Under the pieces are notes generated by a model. The model was not told the origin of the DNA, did not search any database, and saw only the letters and a program-made list of their open reading frames with translations. A stretch of DNA of 64,000 nt from contig NZ_AP014924.1 in NCBI RefSeq assembly GCF_001544015.1, positions 868,001-932,000 of the forward strand, given 5' to 3'. This DNA comes from Limnochorda pilosa. Lineage in GTDB: Bacteria; Bacillota; Limnochordia; Limnochordales; Limnochordaceae. The position numbers and the translations under genes are program-made. Shown piece by piece: positions 28,077-37,794 of the stretch (within the stretch, counting starts at the first letter, position 1; each line of letters opens with the position of its first letter).

Positions 28077-29333
28077 TGTCGATCCGTGGGCGGCGCGCGG
28101 CCCGCACCCTTGTCACCTGCGTTGCGGTCATGCTCGGGGTTGCCCTGATCCTTCGCCCTGCATCGAGCGCCTCTTCTAGTGTCGCGGCCGTGGCAGCCGG
28201 AGACCTTCATAGCCTCGCCCGCCAGACCGATGGCACCGTCTGGACGTGGGGGGACAACGACGCCGGCCAGCTGGGGGACGGGACCACCCTCGACCGGAAC
28301 ACCCCCGCCCGGGTGGACGGCCTCAACGGCGTCGCGGCCGTTGCCGCCGGTTCCTACCACAACCTGGCGCTCAAAGAAGACGGCACCATCTGGGCGTGGG
28401 GACGCAACAACTTGGGCCAGCTGGGCGACGGGACGACCACCACCACCCGCCCGACCCCTGTCCAGGTGAGTGGCCTCACGGGCGTCGTGGACGTCGCCGC
28501 TGGGTGGGACCACAGCCTGGCCCTCAGGTCCGACGGCACCGTCTGGGCGTGGGGGTACAACGCCTTCGGCCAGGTGGGGATCGGTTCGACCACCGAGCAA
28601 CACACCCCCGTCCAGATAAGCGGGCTGACGGGCATCGTGGCCGTTGCCGGTGGAGGTTACCACAGCCTCGCACTCAAGTCCGATGGCACCGTCTGGGCGT
28701 GGGGATACAACAGTACGGGCCAGCTCGGCGACGGGACCACCACCGACCGGTACACCCCCGTCCGGGTCGCCTTCCCAGCCAACTCGCCCCCCCGCGGCCG
28801 ACGCTGGTGCCGGCCGCACGGTGCCCGTGGGCACCCCGGTCACCCTGGACGGCTCCGCCTCCTCAGACCCCGATGCCGACCCGCTCACCTTCGCCTGGTC
28901 CTTCGCCTCCCGCCCGGCGGGCAGCAGAGCCGCCCTGGCGGGCGCCGACACGGTGACACCATCCTTCACTCCCGACGTGGCGGGCTCGTACGTGGTCCAG
29001 CTCGTGGTGAACGACGGCACGGCTGACAGTGCTCCCGACACCGTCACCGTGACCGCCGCGGAAGGGTCGGGGGAGACGACCCACGGCCCCAACCCCGCCT
29101 CGACGACGGTGACCTTCCACGTTCCGGACCGCCCGACGGCCGCCACGCTCTACGTCCACGAAGCGACCGGGAAGCTCGTCTGGTCCACCCGGGTGCCGCC
29201 CGGGACCACCGAGATCAGCTGGGACCTGATCGCCTCGGACGGCGCCCCTCGGGCGAACGGGTGGTACCTCTACCGCCTGGTGGGCGAGGACGGGACGCGG
29301 AGCCTGGTTCAGTGGCTGGTGGTGCTCAGGTGA
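28076..29333 (+). pseudogene. RCC1-repeat/PKD secreted protein, frameshifted at a C7 run
   Basis: The first frame (28076-29026) gives a signal peptide and four to five RCC1 repeats of about 50 residues, each with VWxWGxNxxGQLGDGTTT. At the run of seven C (28787-28793) the frame is lost. With six C it would continue as NSPPAADAGAGRTVPVG into a PKD domain (VTLDGSASSDPDADPLTFAWSF). A FlgD-like C-terminal domain (ANGWYLYRLVGEDG) then ends at 29333. The intact product would be about 419 residues, a seven-bladed-propeller-type surface protein. Either the gene is broken, or it is phase-variable at the C run, or the base is an assembly error. Confidence 0.75.
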
Positions 29334-29371
29334 ACGGGGCGCTGGCAGATCTCCCTGGAGGTGCGGCACTC

Positions 29372-29861
29372 ATGTGGCTGTGGCACTGGCTTCAGCAGGA
29401 TTCGGCGCACCGCGCACCGGTGCTCGTTCTGGCCATGGCGAGCGTCTTGCTGATGGTCACGGCTCTTCCCTGCGCCGCTGCCGGCGGGACCGGTCCGGGT
29501 CTGCTGGGAAACGTCTCGCGGCTTGCGGCGGGCGACTACCACAGTCTGGCCGTGATCGCCGACATCGGCGACGTCTGGGCCTGGGGGTGGAACTTGGATG
29601 GCCAGCTGGGCGACGGGACGGTGGACGATTCCGGCCCCGGACGTCCTGGAGCGTCCGGGTACGCTCTACGTCTTCGATGTAGGCGGCCGCCTGGTGCACA
29701 GGGCCGAGGTCCCCGCGGGGGTGAGCACGCACTCCTGGCCTCTGGTGAATGCCTCGGGCAGGCCGGTGGCGCCGGGGCTCTACCTCTACCGGGTGGTCCT
29801 GGAGGACGGCATCACACTGAGTCTCGGACGCATGGTCGTGGTGCCGCCGGGTGAACCCTGA
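29372..29861 (+). pseudogene. Third RCC1/FlgD-domain paralogue, deleted and frameshifted
   Basis: ATG 29372 follows CTGGAGG and opens a signal-peptide-like segment with one RCC1 repeat (VWAWGWNLDGQLGDGT). Near 29635 the coding sense moves by one base into the frame ending at 29861. That frame encodes a FlgD-like C-terminal domain (LERPGTLYVFDVGGRLVHR, GLYLYRVVLEDG). The whole middle seen in the neighbouring paralogue is missing. It is a degraded third copy in the tandem array. Confidence 0.6.
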
Positions 29862-29893
29862 CACATCGTCGTCAGGGGGAACGCCGTATCCTG

Positions 29894-31114
29894 ATGCCGA
29901 GAGGGCTCCTTCGGGGAGGTCGTTCCGCTTCCGTGACCGACGGCGAACACCGTGCCACACCCGACCAGGTTCTCGCCTTTCGGCTTCGCCGTCAGGGGCT
30001 CGTGGAGCCGCGGGAACGGGAAGCCGGGCCGTCTGATCTCGCTTCTGCTGCCCGCGCGGCCTGCGGCATCCAGGCGCAGGTCTTGCGCGCGGCCGAGGTG
30101 GGCCTCGGGGTGCGCACCCACGGGATCGGGGTGGAGGCCGTGGGGCGCGCCCTGTGGTCCGAGCGCCGCCTGGTGAAGACCTGGACCCTGCGCGGCACGC
30201 TGCACCTGGTGGCCGCAGAGGACCATCCGCTCTTCGTCGGGGCCCTGCGCCCGGATCTGCTGCGCGACGTGGAAGCCTGGATGGGGCGCGAGGGGTTGGG
30301 CCAAGGACGATTGCAGAGGCTCGATGAGGCTGTCGGCCAAGCCCTGGAGGAGGGGCCGCTCACGCGGAGAGAGCTCGCCGGAGCCGTGATCGGCCGCCTG
30401 GGCTCGTGGGCGGAGCCGTGGATGGTCCACAGCTGGGGAGGGGCCCTGAAGCACGCGGCCATCGCCGGACGGATCTGTTTCGGCCCGCCCCGGGGCCAGG
30501 AGGTGACCTTCGTTCGCACCGACCGGTGGCTGCCCCCCGCCCCCGAACCCACCGACGACGGCAGCGCCCTGGGCCGGCTGGCCCTTCGCTACCTCGCGAG
30601 CTTCGGCCCCGCCTCCGAGCAGGACTTCGCCTACTGGTCCGGCGTGCGGGTAGGGACGGCGCGTCGGGCCTTCGCAGCATGGGGCGAGGAGCTGGTCTGG
30701 GTGAGCGTGGGAGACGGCCTGCGAGAGGATCTTCCAGGTGGGTGGATCCACAGGGACGACTTGGAGGACCTCGCCGCCGCCTCTGTCGATGAAGAGCGGG
30801 TCCATCTGCTCCCCAGCTTCGATGCCTACCTGCTGGGGCACAAGGAGAAGGCCCTCTTCCTGGACGGGCGCCATCGCACGCGCGTTTGCCGTCCCGCCGG
30901 GTGGGTGGCTCCCGTGGTGCTGCGGAACGGCCGCGTCATTGGTACCTGGGCCCACAAGACGACCGGGCGCACCCTGAAGGTGACGGTGGCGCTCTTCGGG
31001 CGCAGCAACCGCAAGCTTCGGGGCTGCCTGGAGGACGCTGGTGCACGCCTTGGCGCCTTCCTGGACCTGGATCCCGCGGTGGGGTACGGGCCTGCCACCA
31101 CGGCCGCCCGCTAG
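29894..31114 (+). CDS. Winged-helix DNA-binding protein, AlkX/AlkZ (HTH_42, YcaQ-like) superfamily
   Basis: This 406-residue protein belongs to the HTH_42 superfamily, which includes the DNA glycosylases AlkZ and AlkX (YcaQ). It shows the RGTLHLV motif, the catalytic-region pattern GIQAQ (Q-x-Q, as in AlkZ-type enzymes, rather than the Q-x-R of AlkX), and the C-terminal LLPSFDAYLLGHKEKALFLD and VLRNGRVIGTWAHK segments. It probably binds and perhaps excises damaged bases. The start is uncertain: ATG 29894 gives the longest frame, while GTG 29933 lies closer to the conserved region. Confidence 0.8.
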   Translation: MPRGLLRGGRSASVTDGEHRATPDQVLAFRLRRQGLVEPREREAGPSDLASAARAACGIQAQVLRAAEVGLGVRTHGIGVEAVGRALWSERRLVKTWTLRGTLHLVAAEDHPLFVGALRPDLLRDVEAWMGREGLGQGRLQRLDEAVGQALEEGPLTRRELAGAVIGRLGSWAEPWMVHSWGGALKHAAIAGRICFGPPRGQEVTFVRTDRWLPPAPEPTDDGSALGRLALRYLASFGPASEQDFAYWSGVRVGTARRAFAAWGEELVWVSVGDGLREDLPGGWIHRDDLEDLAAASVDEERVHLLPSFDAYLLGHKEKALFLDGRHRTRVCRPAGWVAPVVLRNGRVIGTWAHKTTGRTLKVTVALFGRSNRKLRGCLEDAGARLGAFLDLDPAVGYGPATTAAR

Positions 31115-31281
31115 GCACAAGTCGTTCCTGGCTCCCACGACCGCCCCTTCCCCTCACTTGCACCCCGCCTTAACCCGCGCGTTACCCGCCCCTCACGCAG
31201 TGGTGACCTTTCCTGGATATGGTTCGCCTTGCGGCGAGGGGGACGGACAACGCTGCGCACGGCGCAGGGAGGGAAAGCGGG

Positions 31282-33940
31282 TTGAAGCGGTTCCGATCGT
31301 GGTGGTCTCTCGTAGCTGGGCTCATGCTGCTCGGTCTCCTCGTGGCAGCAGGGCCCGCCGCAGCCGAAGAGAGCCCGGCAGAACGCCCTGCAGGTCCCCG
31401 GCCCGATGGTACCGGCATCACGCCGAACAACTGGTTCCTCAGCCCCGCGGGCTGGCAGGTGCCCGTGGGCGACCGCCCCATGGGCCTGGCGGTGTCGAAG
31501 GACGGCTCCTGGGCCGTGGTGGTCAACAGCGGGGCCGGTGTTCAGTCGCTGATGATGGTCGACGTCAACGCCCGCCAGGTGATCCAGACCCTGGAGTATC
31601 CCCGCCCCGAGTCCCTCTACGTGGGGGTGGCCATCTCGGCCGACGGCTCCCGGGTGTATGCGAGCACGGGCAGCCAGAACATGATCCGCGTCTACGACCG
31701 GGAGCACGGGGGCGCCTCGGGCACGGGCTTCCGGCGGGCCGAGCGGGATCCCATCCGCCTGAGCCTCAGCGACCCGGACGGCAAGACCCGGGTCTGGCCC
31801 ACCGGCCTCGCCCTGAGCCCCGAGGAGGATCGCCTCTACGTGGCCAACAACCTGGCCCACACCCTGAGCGTGGTCGACCTGACCAGCGGTCAGGAGGTCG
31901 CCTCGGTCCCCGTGGGCACCACCGACCACGCCCGCCCCTACGCGGCGGTGCTGAAGGACCCTGGCCTACGTGAGCAACTGGGGTGAGGACACCGTCTCGG
32001 TGGTGGACGTGGGCAGCGCCGAGCCCCAGAAGGTGACGGACGTGCAGGTGGGCCTGCACCCCAGCGCCATGGCGCTCTCGCCGGCCGGGCGCTTCCTCTT
32101 CGTGGCCGCCGAGGGCGATGACACGCTGTCGGTCATCGACACGTCCGACCACACGGTGGTGACCACCTTCTCCCTCACCCCGTACGAGGGGGCCACCGAT
32201 GGCAGCTGGCCCAATGGGGTGGCCGTGTCGCCCGACGGGAAGACGGTCTATGTGGCCAACGCCGGGAACAACGACGTGGCGGTGCTGGCGTGGGATGCCG
32301 AAAGCCACTCCCTCACGGCCCGGGGGCTGATTCCCACCGCCTGGTTCCCCTCGGCCGTGGCCGTCACACCCGACGGCGGCCGGCTGCTCGTGACGAACAT
32401 GAAGGGCCTGGGGGCCGGGCCCAACCCCGCCGGGCCCAACTTCCAGGGCCCCATCTCCAAGGCCCAGTACACGGGATCGATGATCCAGGGGAGCCTCAGC
32501 ATCGTCGACGTCCCGGACCGGCCCACCCTCCAGCGCTACACCCTGCAGGTGCAGGAGAACAACGGCTTCAACGAGCTGGAGGGGCGGCGGGTGAGGCCGG
32601 CCTCCGCGGTACCCGCCCGCCCGGTGCCCTACCGGCTCAGCGAGCCCTCGCCCATCAAGCACGTCATCTACGTCATCAAGGAGAACCGCGCCTACGACCA
32701 GGTCTTCGGCGACCTGCTCGGGGGCGACGGCGACCCGAACCTGCTCTACTTCGACGACCGCTCCGCCCCCAACCACCGGGCCCTGGCCCGCCAGTTCACC
32801 CTGCTCGACAACTTCTACGCCGACGCCGAGGTGAGCGCCGACGGGCACCCGTGGACCGTCGCCGCCCTGGCCAACCCCTACACCCAGAAGAACTGGCCGC
32901 AGCACTACGCGGGCAGGAGAGGACGCGACTACGAGTACGAGAGCGGCTTCCCGCCCGATAAGCCCCGGGCCGGCTACATCTGGGACGCGGTGGCGCGGGC
33001 GGGCCAGACCTACCGAGTCTACGGGGAGTTCGCCACGGCGGAACGGGCGGAGCCGGAGCTGCAGCCGGAAGGCACCTGCGACGGCCCCTCCACCACCTGG
33101 CGCAGCTACGGTCCCAAGGTTGCGCCCGAAGGCCAGGTCTGGTGCTACCCGGTGTCGGGGAACTCGCCCTTCCTTCCTGACATGGCAGGGCACATTGCCC
33201 CCCGGTACCGGCCCTACGACACGGACTACCCGGACATCGCCCGGATCGAGGCGTTCCTGGAGGAGTTCCGGGCCTATGAGCGGGATGGAGACCTTCCCGC
33301 GTTCATGATCGTCCGCATCGGCAACGACCACACGTCGGGCACGGGATCGGGCCGCCCCACGCCCGAGGCTCAGGTGGCCGACAACGATCTGGCCCTGGGG
33401 CTTCTCGTGGAGGCCGTTTCTCACTCCCGCTACTGGCCGGAGACCGCCATCTTCGTGGTGGAGGACGATGCCCAGAACGGCCCGGACCACGTGGACGCCC
33501 ACCGGACGGTGGCGCTGGTCGTCAGCCCGTACGTGAAGCGGGGCCACGTGGACAGCACCCACTACAGCACGGTCTCCATGCTTCGCACCATGGAGCTGAT
33601 CCTGGGCGCGGCGCCGCTCTCCCAGTTCGACGCGGCGGCCATGCCCCTGTACGAGGCGTTCACGCCCCAGGCGAACCTGACGCCCTACAGGGCGATCACG
33701 CCGGCCCAGTCCCTCACCCAGCAGAACGACGAGCGGGCGTACGGTGCGCGCCTCTCGGCCCTGATGGACTTCTCCCTGGCAGACACCCAACCCGAGCAGC
33801 TCTTCAACCGCATCCTCTGGCACTACTTCAAGGGTCCCGACGCCCCCTACCCGACCCCCATCCTCACCCGGCGCAACTGGGTGCCGGAGCTGGAGATCGG
33901 CCCGGACGGGGACGTCGAGTGGCTGCAGCTGGGGTCGTGA
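31282..33940 (+). pseudogene. Secreted YncE-type beta-propeller/phosphoesterase protein, frameshifted near 31960
   Basis: TTG 31282 follows AGGGAGGG and opens a signal peptide (GLLVAAGPAAAEE). YVTN-type propeller repeats follow (RLYVANNLAHTLSVVDLTSGQ). Around 31957-31961 the frame breaks: LKD runs into a short tail ending at 31986, while LAYVSNWGEDTVSVVD continues one base on. The second frame finishes the propeller and adds a phosphoesterase (PF04185-like) domain (IKHVIYVIKENRAYDQVFGD, VEDDAQNGPDHVDAHR) to 33940. The restored product would be about 885 residues, a known fusion type of surface phosphoesterase. The repair needs one base removed or two added. Confidence 0.8.
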
Positions 33941-33947
33941 GGGCGCC

Positions 33948-35231
33948 ATGAAGACGATCGGCATGGGCCTGCTCCTGGGCCTCGCGATGCTGCTGACGCT
34001 GGCCTCGCTTCCTATGGCGGCCCGGGCCCAGGGAGCCACCACGCTGCACGTCTGGTACGCGTCGGACGACGCGGTGGAGCAGGGGTGGTTCCGGGAGCTG
34101 GTGGGCCGCTACATGGAGGCGCACCCCGGGGTCCGAATCGAGGTGCTCTTCCAGGGGAACCGGGAGCTGAGCCGCAACATGATCCTGGCGCTGTCGGCCG
34201 GAGCGCTGCCCGACATGGCCTACATGTACCGAAGGCTCACGGGCTTCCCCGCCCTGCAGGAGCCGGGGGGTCTCCTGGACCTCACCGCCGCCGCCCGAGA
34301 GCGGGCCTGGGACCAGCGCCTGCGCCCCGGCGTGCTGGAAGACTTCAACCGCACCTACGGGGATCGGGTGGTGGCGGTGCCGTACGCCTTGAACCACGTG
34401 GCGGTGCTCTACAACCGGAAGCTCTGGGACGAGCGGGGCCTCCAGGTTCCCCGCACGCTGGACGCGTTCGAGGCGATCCTGGAGCGAGCCCAGGCGGCCG
34501 GCCTCACGCCGCTGGAGTTCGGGAACGCGGACTTCTGGCCGGCGGACACCTGGTACCTCACGCTGGTGAGCGCCCTGGCGCCCGTGGAGGAGCTGGAGCC
34601 GGCCATGGACGGCGCCCCCGGCTTCTCCTACGAGCGCCCCGAGATGGTGCGGGCCGCGGCGTTGCTGCAGCGCTGGGCGCAGAGCGGTTCCTTCACCCGG
34701 GGTTACGACGCGCTCGAGCCTGAGGAGGCCGTCGACCTCTTCTTCCGGGGCCGCACGCTGATGACCCTGGCGCCCAGCATGCTGAGCTCGCTCATCCTGG
34801 AAAACCAGCTCGCAACGGGCATCGAGGTGGGCGTCTTCGCCTTCCCTCGGGCCGAGGACGGGGAGGTACCCGTCGCCCTGGACGGAGGGCACCACGGGTG
34901 GGTGATCCCGGCGTCGAGCCGCAACCAGGACGCGGCCATCGACTTCCTGGACTACCTCCTCTCACCCGAGGCGGGCTCGCTCATGCTCTCCCGGGGCGCC
35001 CTCCCGGCCCACCGGCTGGAGGAGCCCGAACCCGTGGCCGCCTTCCAGGCCGAGTGGCTGCACCTGCTGGAGGAGACCGAAAGGGGGCTGCGCCTGGACT
35101 ACGCTCCCGTCAGGGGCTTCAACGAGGTGATGGAGGGCCAGCTGCAGGTGCTGATGGCGGGGATGATCCCGCCCGAGGAGCTCGCTCGCAGGCTCCAGAC
35201 GGCCTACGATGCAGCCGAGCGCGTTCGATAG
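33948..35231 (+). CDS. ABC transporter substrate-binding protein, family 1 (sugar type)
   Basis: This 427-residue protein has a signal peptide ending near residue 27 (MAARAQG). There is no lipobox cysteine, so it is periplasmic or wall-associated rather than a lipoprotein. It has the type 1 solute-binding fold (TLHVWYASDDAVEQGWFRELVGRYMEAHPGV, VPYALNHVAVLYNRKLWDERGL). It would deliver an oligosaccharide or glycerol-phosphate-like solute to the permease encoded next. It begins seven bases after the phosphoesterase and overlaps the permease start by 23 bases. The permease gene is damaged, so the transporter may be dead. Confidence 0.9.
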   Translation: MKTIGMGLLLGLAMLLTLASLPMAARAQGATTLHVWYASDDAVEQGWFRELVGRYMEAHPGVRIEVLFQGNRELSRNMILALSAGALPDMAYMYRRLTGFPALQEPGGLLDLTAAARERAWDQRLRPGVLEDFNRTYGDRVVAVPYALNHVAVLYNRKLWDERGLQVPRTLDAFEAILERAQAAGLTPLEFGNADFWPADTWYLTLVSALAPVEELEPAMDGAPGFSYERPEMVRAAALLQRWAQSGSFTRGYDALEPEEAVDLFFRGRTLMTLAPSMLSSLILENQLATGIEVGVFAFPRAEDGEVPVALDGGHHGWVIPASSRNQDAAIDFLDYLLSPEAGSLMLSRGALPAHRLEEPEPVAAFQAEWLHLLEETERGLRLDYAPVRGFNEVMEGQLQVLMAGMIPPEELARRLQTAYDAAERVR

Positions 35232-36378
35232 CGCCGCGGCGGGTCGTAGCCGGGCCGTTCCGGATGCCCGGGGGCTCAGGGGAGGGCCGGTTCTCCGGTC
35301 CCTCCCCTGGGCCGGCCCGGACCTGGCCCTCTACGCCCTGGGCCTGGGGTGGCCGCTCGGTTGGACCGCCTGGCTCGCGTTCCACCGGTGGGACGGGCTG
35401 GGGTCGCCCGAGTGGTCGGGATGGCAGAACGTGGAGGACCTCCTGCGGGACCCGCTCTTCCGCCTGAGCCTGGGACGGACGGGGCTCTGGCTCCTCCACG
35501 CGGTGAGCTGGCCGGTGGCCGGCGGGGCGCTGCTGGCCTGCCTCGCCTACCTGCTGCCGGCGCGGCTCCGACGCTGGGCGGCGCTGCTGAACCTGCTGCC
35601 GGCGCTCCTGCCGCCGGTGGCCATGGCGGTCGCCTGGGGCAGGCTCTACCACCCGCAGGCGGGCGCGCTCGCCCGGGTGATGGCACCCGTCGCACGGTGG
35701 GCGGGGGCCCCCGCAGCCTGGGCCCCACCCGCCTGGCTCGCAGATCCGAACCTGGCCCTGCACGCCCTCTACCTGCCCGTGGGGCTGGCCGCCCTGGGGC
35801 TGGTGACGATCCTCTTCCTCGCAACCCTGGAGCGCCTGGAGCCTGCCCTGTGGGAAGCGGCGCTGGTGGACGGAGCGGCACCGGCCCAGGCCGTGCGCCA
35901 CGTGCTCCTGCCCGCCCTGCGCCCGGTGCTGCCGGCGGCGATCCTCTCGAGCGGGGCCTGGTCGCTCCAGAGCTTCGGCGTGGTGCTGGAGACCACCGGG
36001 GGCGGCCCCGCCCATGCCACCCTGCTGCTCTCCGTCTACACGCTGCGCATGGCCTTCGACGCGGGGTGGTGGGGGAGAGCGGCGGCGGCAGGGATCCTTC
36101 AGGCCGTGGTGGCCGGCGGGGCGGTGCTGCTCGCGGCGGGGCGCGCTGCCCGCATCCTGGGTGGCGAGCCCGTTCCCCTGGGAGGTGGCGGGAGCATGCC
36201 GCGCCCGGCCGGTGCGCACTCGCGGGCCAGCCGGTGGCTGGCAGGCCTCGGGGCAGGCGCCGCCCTGACACCCTTCCTGCTCAGCCTGCCTGCCCTCTAC
36301 TGGCTGGCGGTCGTCGCGTTCCGGAGCCGGCGGGAGCTCCTGCTGGGCCCGCCGCTCACGCCGGACCCGGCCCACTAG
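35209..36378 (+). CDS. ABC sugar permease (MalF-like half plus start of a MalG-like half)
   Basis: This 389-residue protein has six membrane segments of a MalF-type permease with the EAA loop EAALVDGAAPAQAVRHVLLP. After a linker, a seventh segment (LPALYWLAVVAFRSRREL) is the first helix of a MalG-type permease. A TAG at 36376-36378 stops translation in the following loop, and the same frame continues in MalG-like sequence. The gene therefore once encoded a MalF-MalG fusion. The truncated product contains a complete first permease. The ATG overlaps the binding-protein gene. Confidence 0.75.
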   Translation: MQPSAFDSAAAGRSRAVPDARGLRGGPVLRSLPWAGPDLALYALGLGWPLGWTAWLAFHRWDGLGSPEWSGWQNVEDLLRDPLFRLSLGRTGLWLLHAVSWPVAGGALLACLAYLLPARLRRWAALLNLLPALLPPVAMAVAWGRLYHPQAGALARVMAPVARWAGAPAAWAPPAWLADPNLALHALYLPVGLAALGLVTILFLATLERLEPALWEAALVDGAAPAQAVRHVLLPALRPVLPAAILSSGAWSLQSFGVVLETTGGGPAHATLLLSVYTLRMAFDAGWWGRAAAAGILQAVVAGGAVLLAAGRAARILGGEPVPLGGGGSMPRPAGAHSRASRWLAGLGAGAALTPFLLSLPALYWLAVVAFRSRRELLLGPPLTPDPAH

Positions 36379-37081
36379 GACAACCTCTCGGCCGCCCTCA
36401 CGCAGGGCGCGGGCCAAGCGACCCTCACGAGCCTGGGGCTGGCCCTGGCCGCAGGTCTCGTGACCCTCGGCACTGCCGTGCCGCTGGCTCTGGTCCTGAG
36501 CGGGCGGCTGAGCCGGGTGCGCGCCAACGCCCACCAGGACGCGGGTGCGGGCTTGCGGCGGGTCCTGACAGTGCTGGTGCTCTTGGGGCTCTTTCAACCG
36601 GAAGCGGTCCTCGCGATCCCATGGTTCCACATCCTGGCCCGCACGCCATCCGGTGGGCTTGCCCCGGTCCTGGTGGCGCTCGAGACGGCCCGGGCGCTGC
36701 CCGGCGCCCTGGCCATCGGCCTTTTCGCCCTTCGCCGGCTCCCGCCCGAGCTGCCTGAAGCGGCGGCCATGGACGGGGCGACGCTGGCGCCCCTTCACCC
36801 GAGGGGTGCTCTTGCCCCTTCTGGGGGGGAGCCTGGCGCTGGCCGGGGCGTGGGGTTTCCTGGTGAGCTGGGGCGAGCAGACCCTGCCCACGCTGGTGAC
36901 CCGGGGGCGGGCGGTGCTCACCCTGCCTCTAGCCATCTCCACGCTGGGGGCCAGGAACACCACCGATCCTGGCCTGGTGGCCGCGCTCACCCTCTTCCTC
37001 CTGGCCCCGCTAGCGGTGGGGGCGGCGGGGGTGCTTGGGAGAGCCCTCCTCAGGGACAGCGTGGGTGGCCGCCGGTGGTAG
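36379..37081 (+). pseudogene. Degraded MalG-like permease half (nonsense and frameshift)
   Basis: Directly after the TAG at 36376 the same frame encodes DNLSAALTQGAGQATLTSLGLALAAG and further MalG-like helices up to PEAAAMDGATLAP, the EAA motif. At the C4 run 36790-36793 the frame is lost. One base on, it reads FTRGVLLPLLGGSLALAGAWGFLVSWGEQ, the expected end of the EAA loop and the last helices, to a stop at 37081. One stop and one inserted C disable this half. Confidence 0.75.
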
Positions 37082-37206
37082 GCGGACCACAGACCGCCTT
37101 AGCATCGGCCTTACGTGCGTCACGAACCCCGGGACGGCCAGAGAGAGCTTGTCCAGCACCTCTGCAGGCGACAGACGCGGTTTTCGGGTATCTGCAGCCT
37201 GCTGCT

Positions 37207-37338
37207 TCAACGGACTTCGTTGAGGATATCCGGAGACCATACCGGCGAGTAGACACGCTTCTCCGCGAGCCTGAGCAGCAAGTCGCGTAGAGGTGCCTGA
37301 TAGAGAACGCATGCGTCGAGCACCACGAGCAGGGCCAT
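37207..37338 (-). pseudogene. Truncated PIN-domain toxin
   Basis: The 43-residue frame begins MALLVVLDACVLYQAPLRD and continues to SPVWSPDILNEVR before TGA. This is the N-terminal third of a VapC-like PIN ribonuclease with its first catalytic Asp (D8). A one-base shift lets more PIN-like sequence (LSPAEVLDKLSLAVPGF) run on to about 37080, where it meets the permease end on the other strand. The C-terminal acidic residues are lost. It starts 15 bases after the HTH partner gene, the usual antitoxin-toxin spacing. Confidence 0.65.
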
Positions 37339-37353
37339 AGTCCGACTGGCCGA

Positions 37354-37794
37354 TCAGTCGTGATAGAGGCCGAGGTCCTCGCTCATGCCTGTGATTCTGG
37401 CCAAGCTCCTCCGACGCGTCTTCATCAGCTGATCTCTGTAGCGCAAGAGGTCGTGAACGCGCACGCGCCGGTGCGAGCCTATCTTGTGAAAGGGGATGCT
37501 CCCACCTTCCAAGAGCCGGATCAGTTGCGGCCGGGAAATGCCGAGGATGTTCGCGGCTTGCTGGGTCGTCAAGCTTTTCTCCACTTCGACCACCGCTGCA
37601 CGATATCCACCCGCCAGCAACTCGGCACCCCGGGCCATGAGCTGCAGAAGCACTCTGGGAACTTCCACGCCCTCAACGTCATCAGAAGACAGACGGGCTG
37701 TCGCGCCGCGAGTGGCAGCGGTCGCAAGCAGTTCCCTCAAGCGCTGGAGCTGTTGCTTTTCCCCGCGACCCGCCCCCCTGGTGGTCGCTACCAT
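37354..37794 (-). CDS. HTH (excisionase-type) antitoxin-like protein
   Basis: This 146-residue protein has a C-terminal MerR/excisionase-type winged helix: LTTQQAANILGISRPQLIRLLEGGSIPFHKIGSHRRVRVHDLLRY. Such proteins are commonly the first gene of PIN toxin-antitoxin pairs. The N-terminal half is charged and helical. ATG 37794 follows AGGAGAT. The toxin gene downstream is broken, so this is an orphan antitoxin that may still repress its own promoter. Confidence 0.8.
   Translation of the reverse strand: MVATTRGAGRGEKQQLQRLRELLATAATRGATARLSSDDVEGVEVPRVLLQLMARGAELLAGGYRAAVVEVEKSLTTQQAANILGISRPQLIRLLEGGSIPFHKIGSHRRVRVHDLLRYRDQLMKTRRRSLARITGMSEDLGLYHD

Noticed and set aside
28179-28780. Regular repeats of about 150 bases suggesting a CRISPR or tandem DNA array
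   Set aside because: They are RCC1 protein repeats of about 50 codons; spacing and variation follow codons and no short conserved direct repeat with unique spacers exists.
36376-36378. Programmed readthrough or recoding of TAG in the permease fusion
   Set aside because: No recoding context is visible, and a separate frameshift 412 bases downstream in the same gene points to decay or sequence error.
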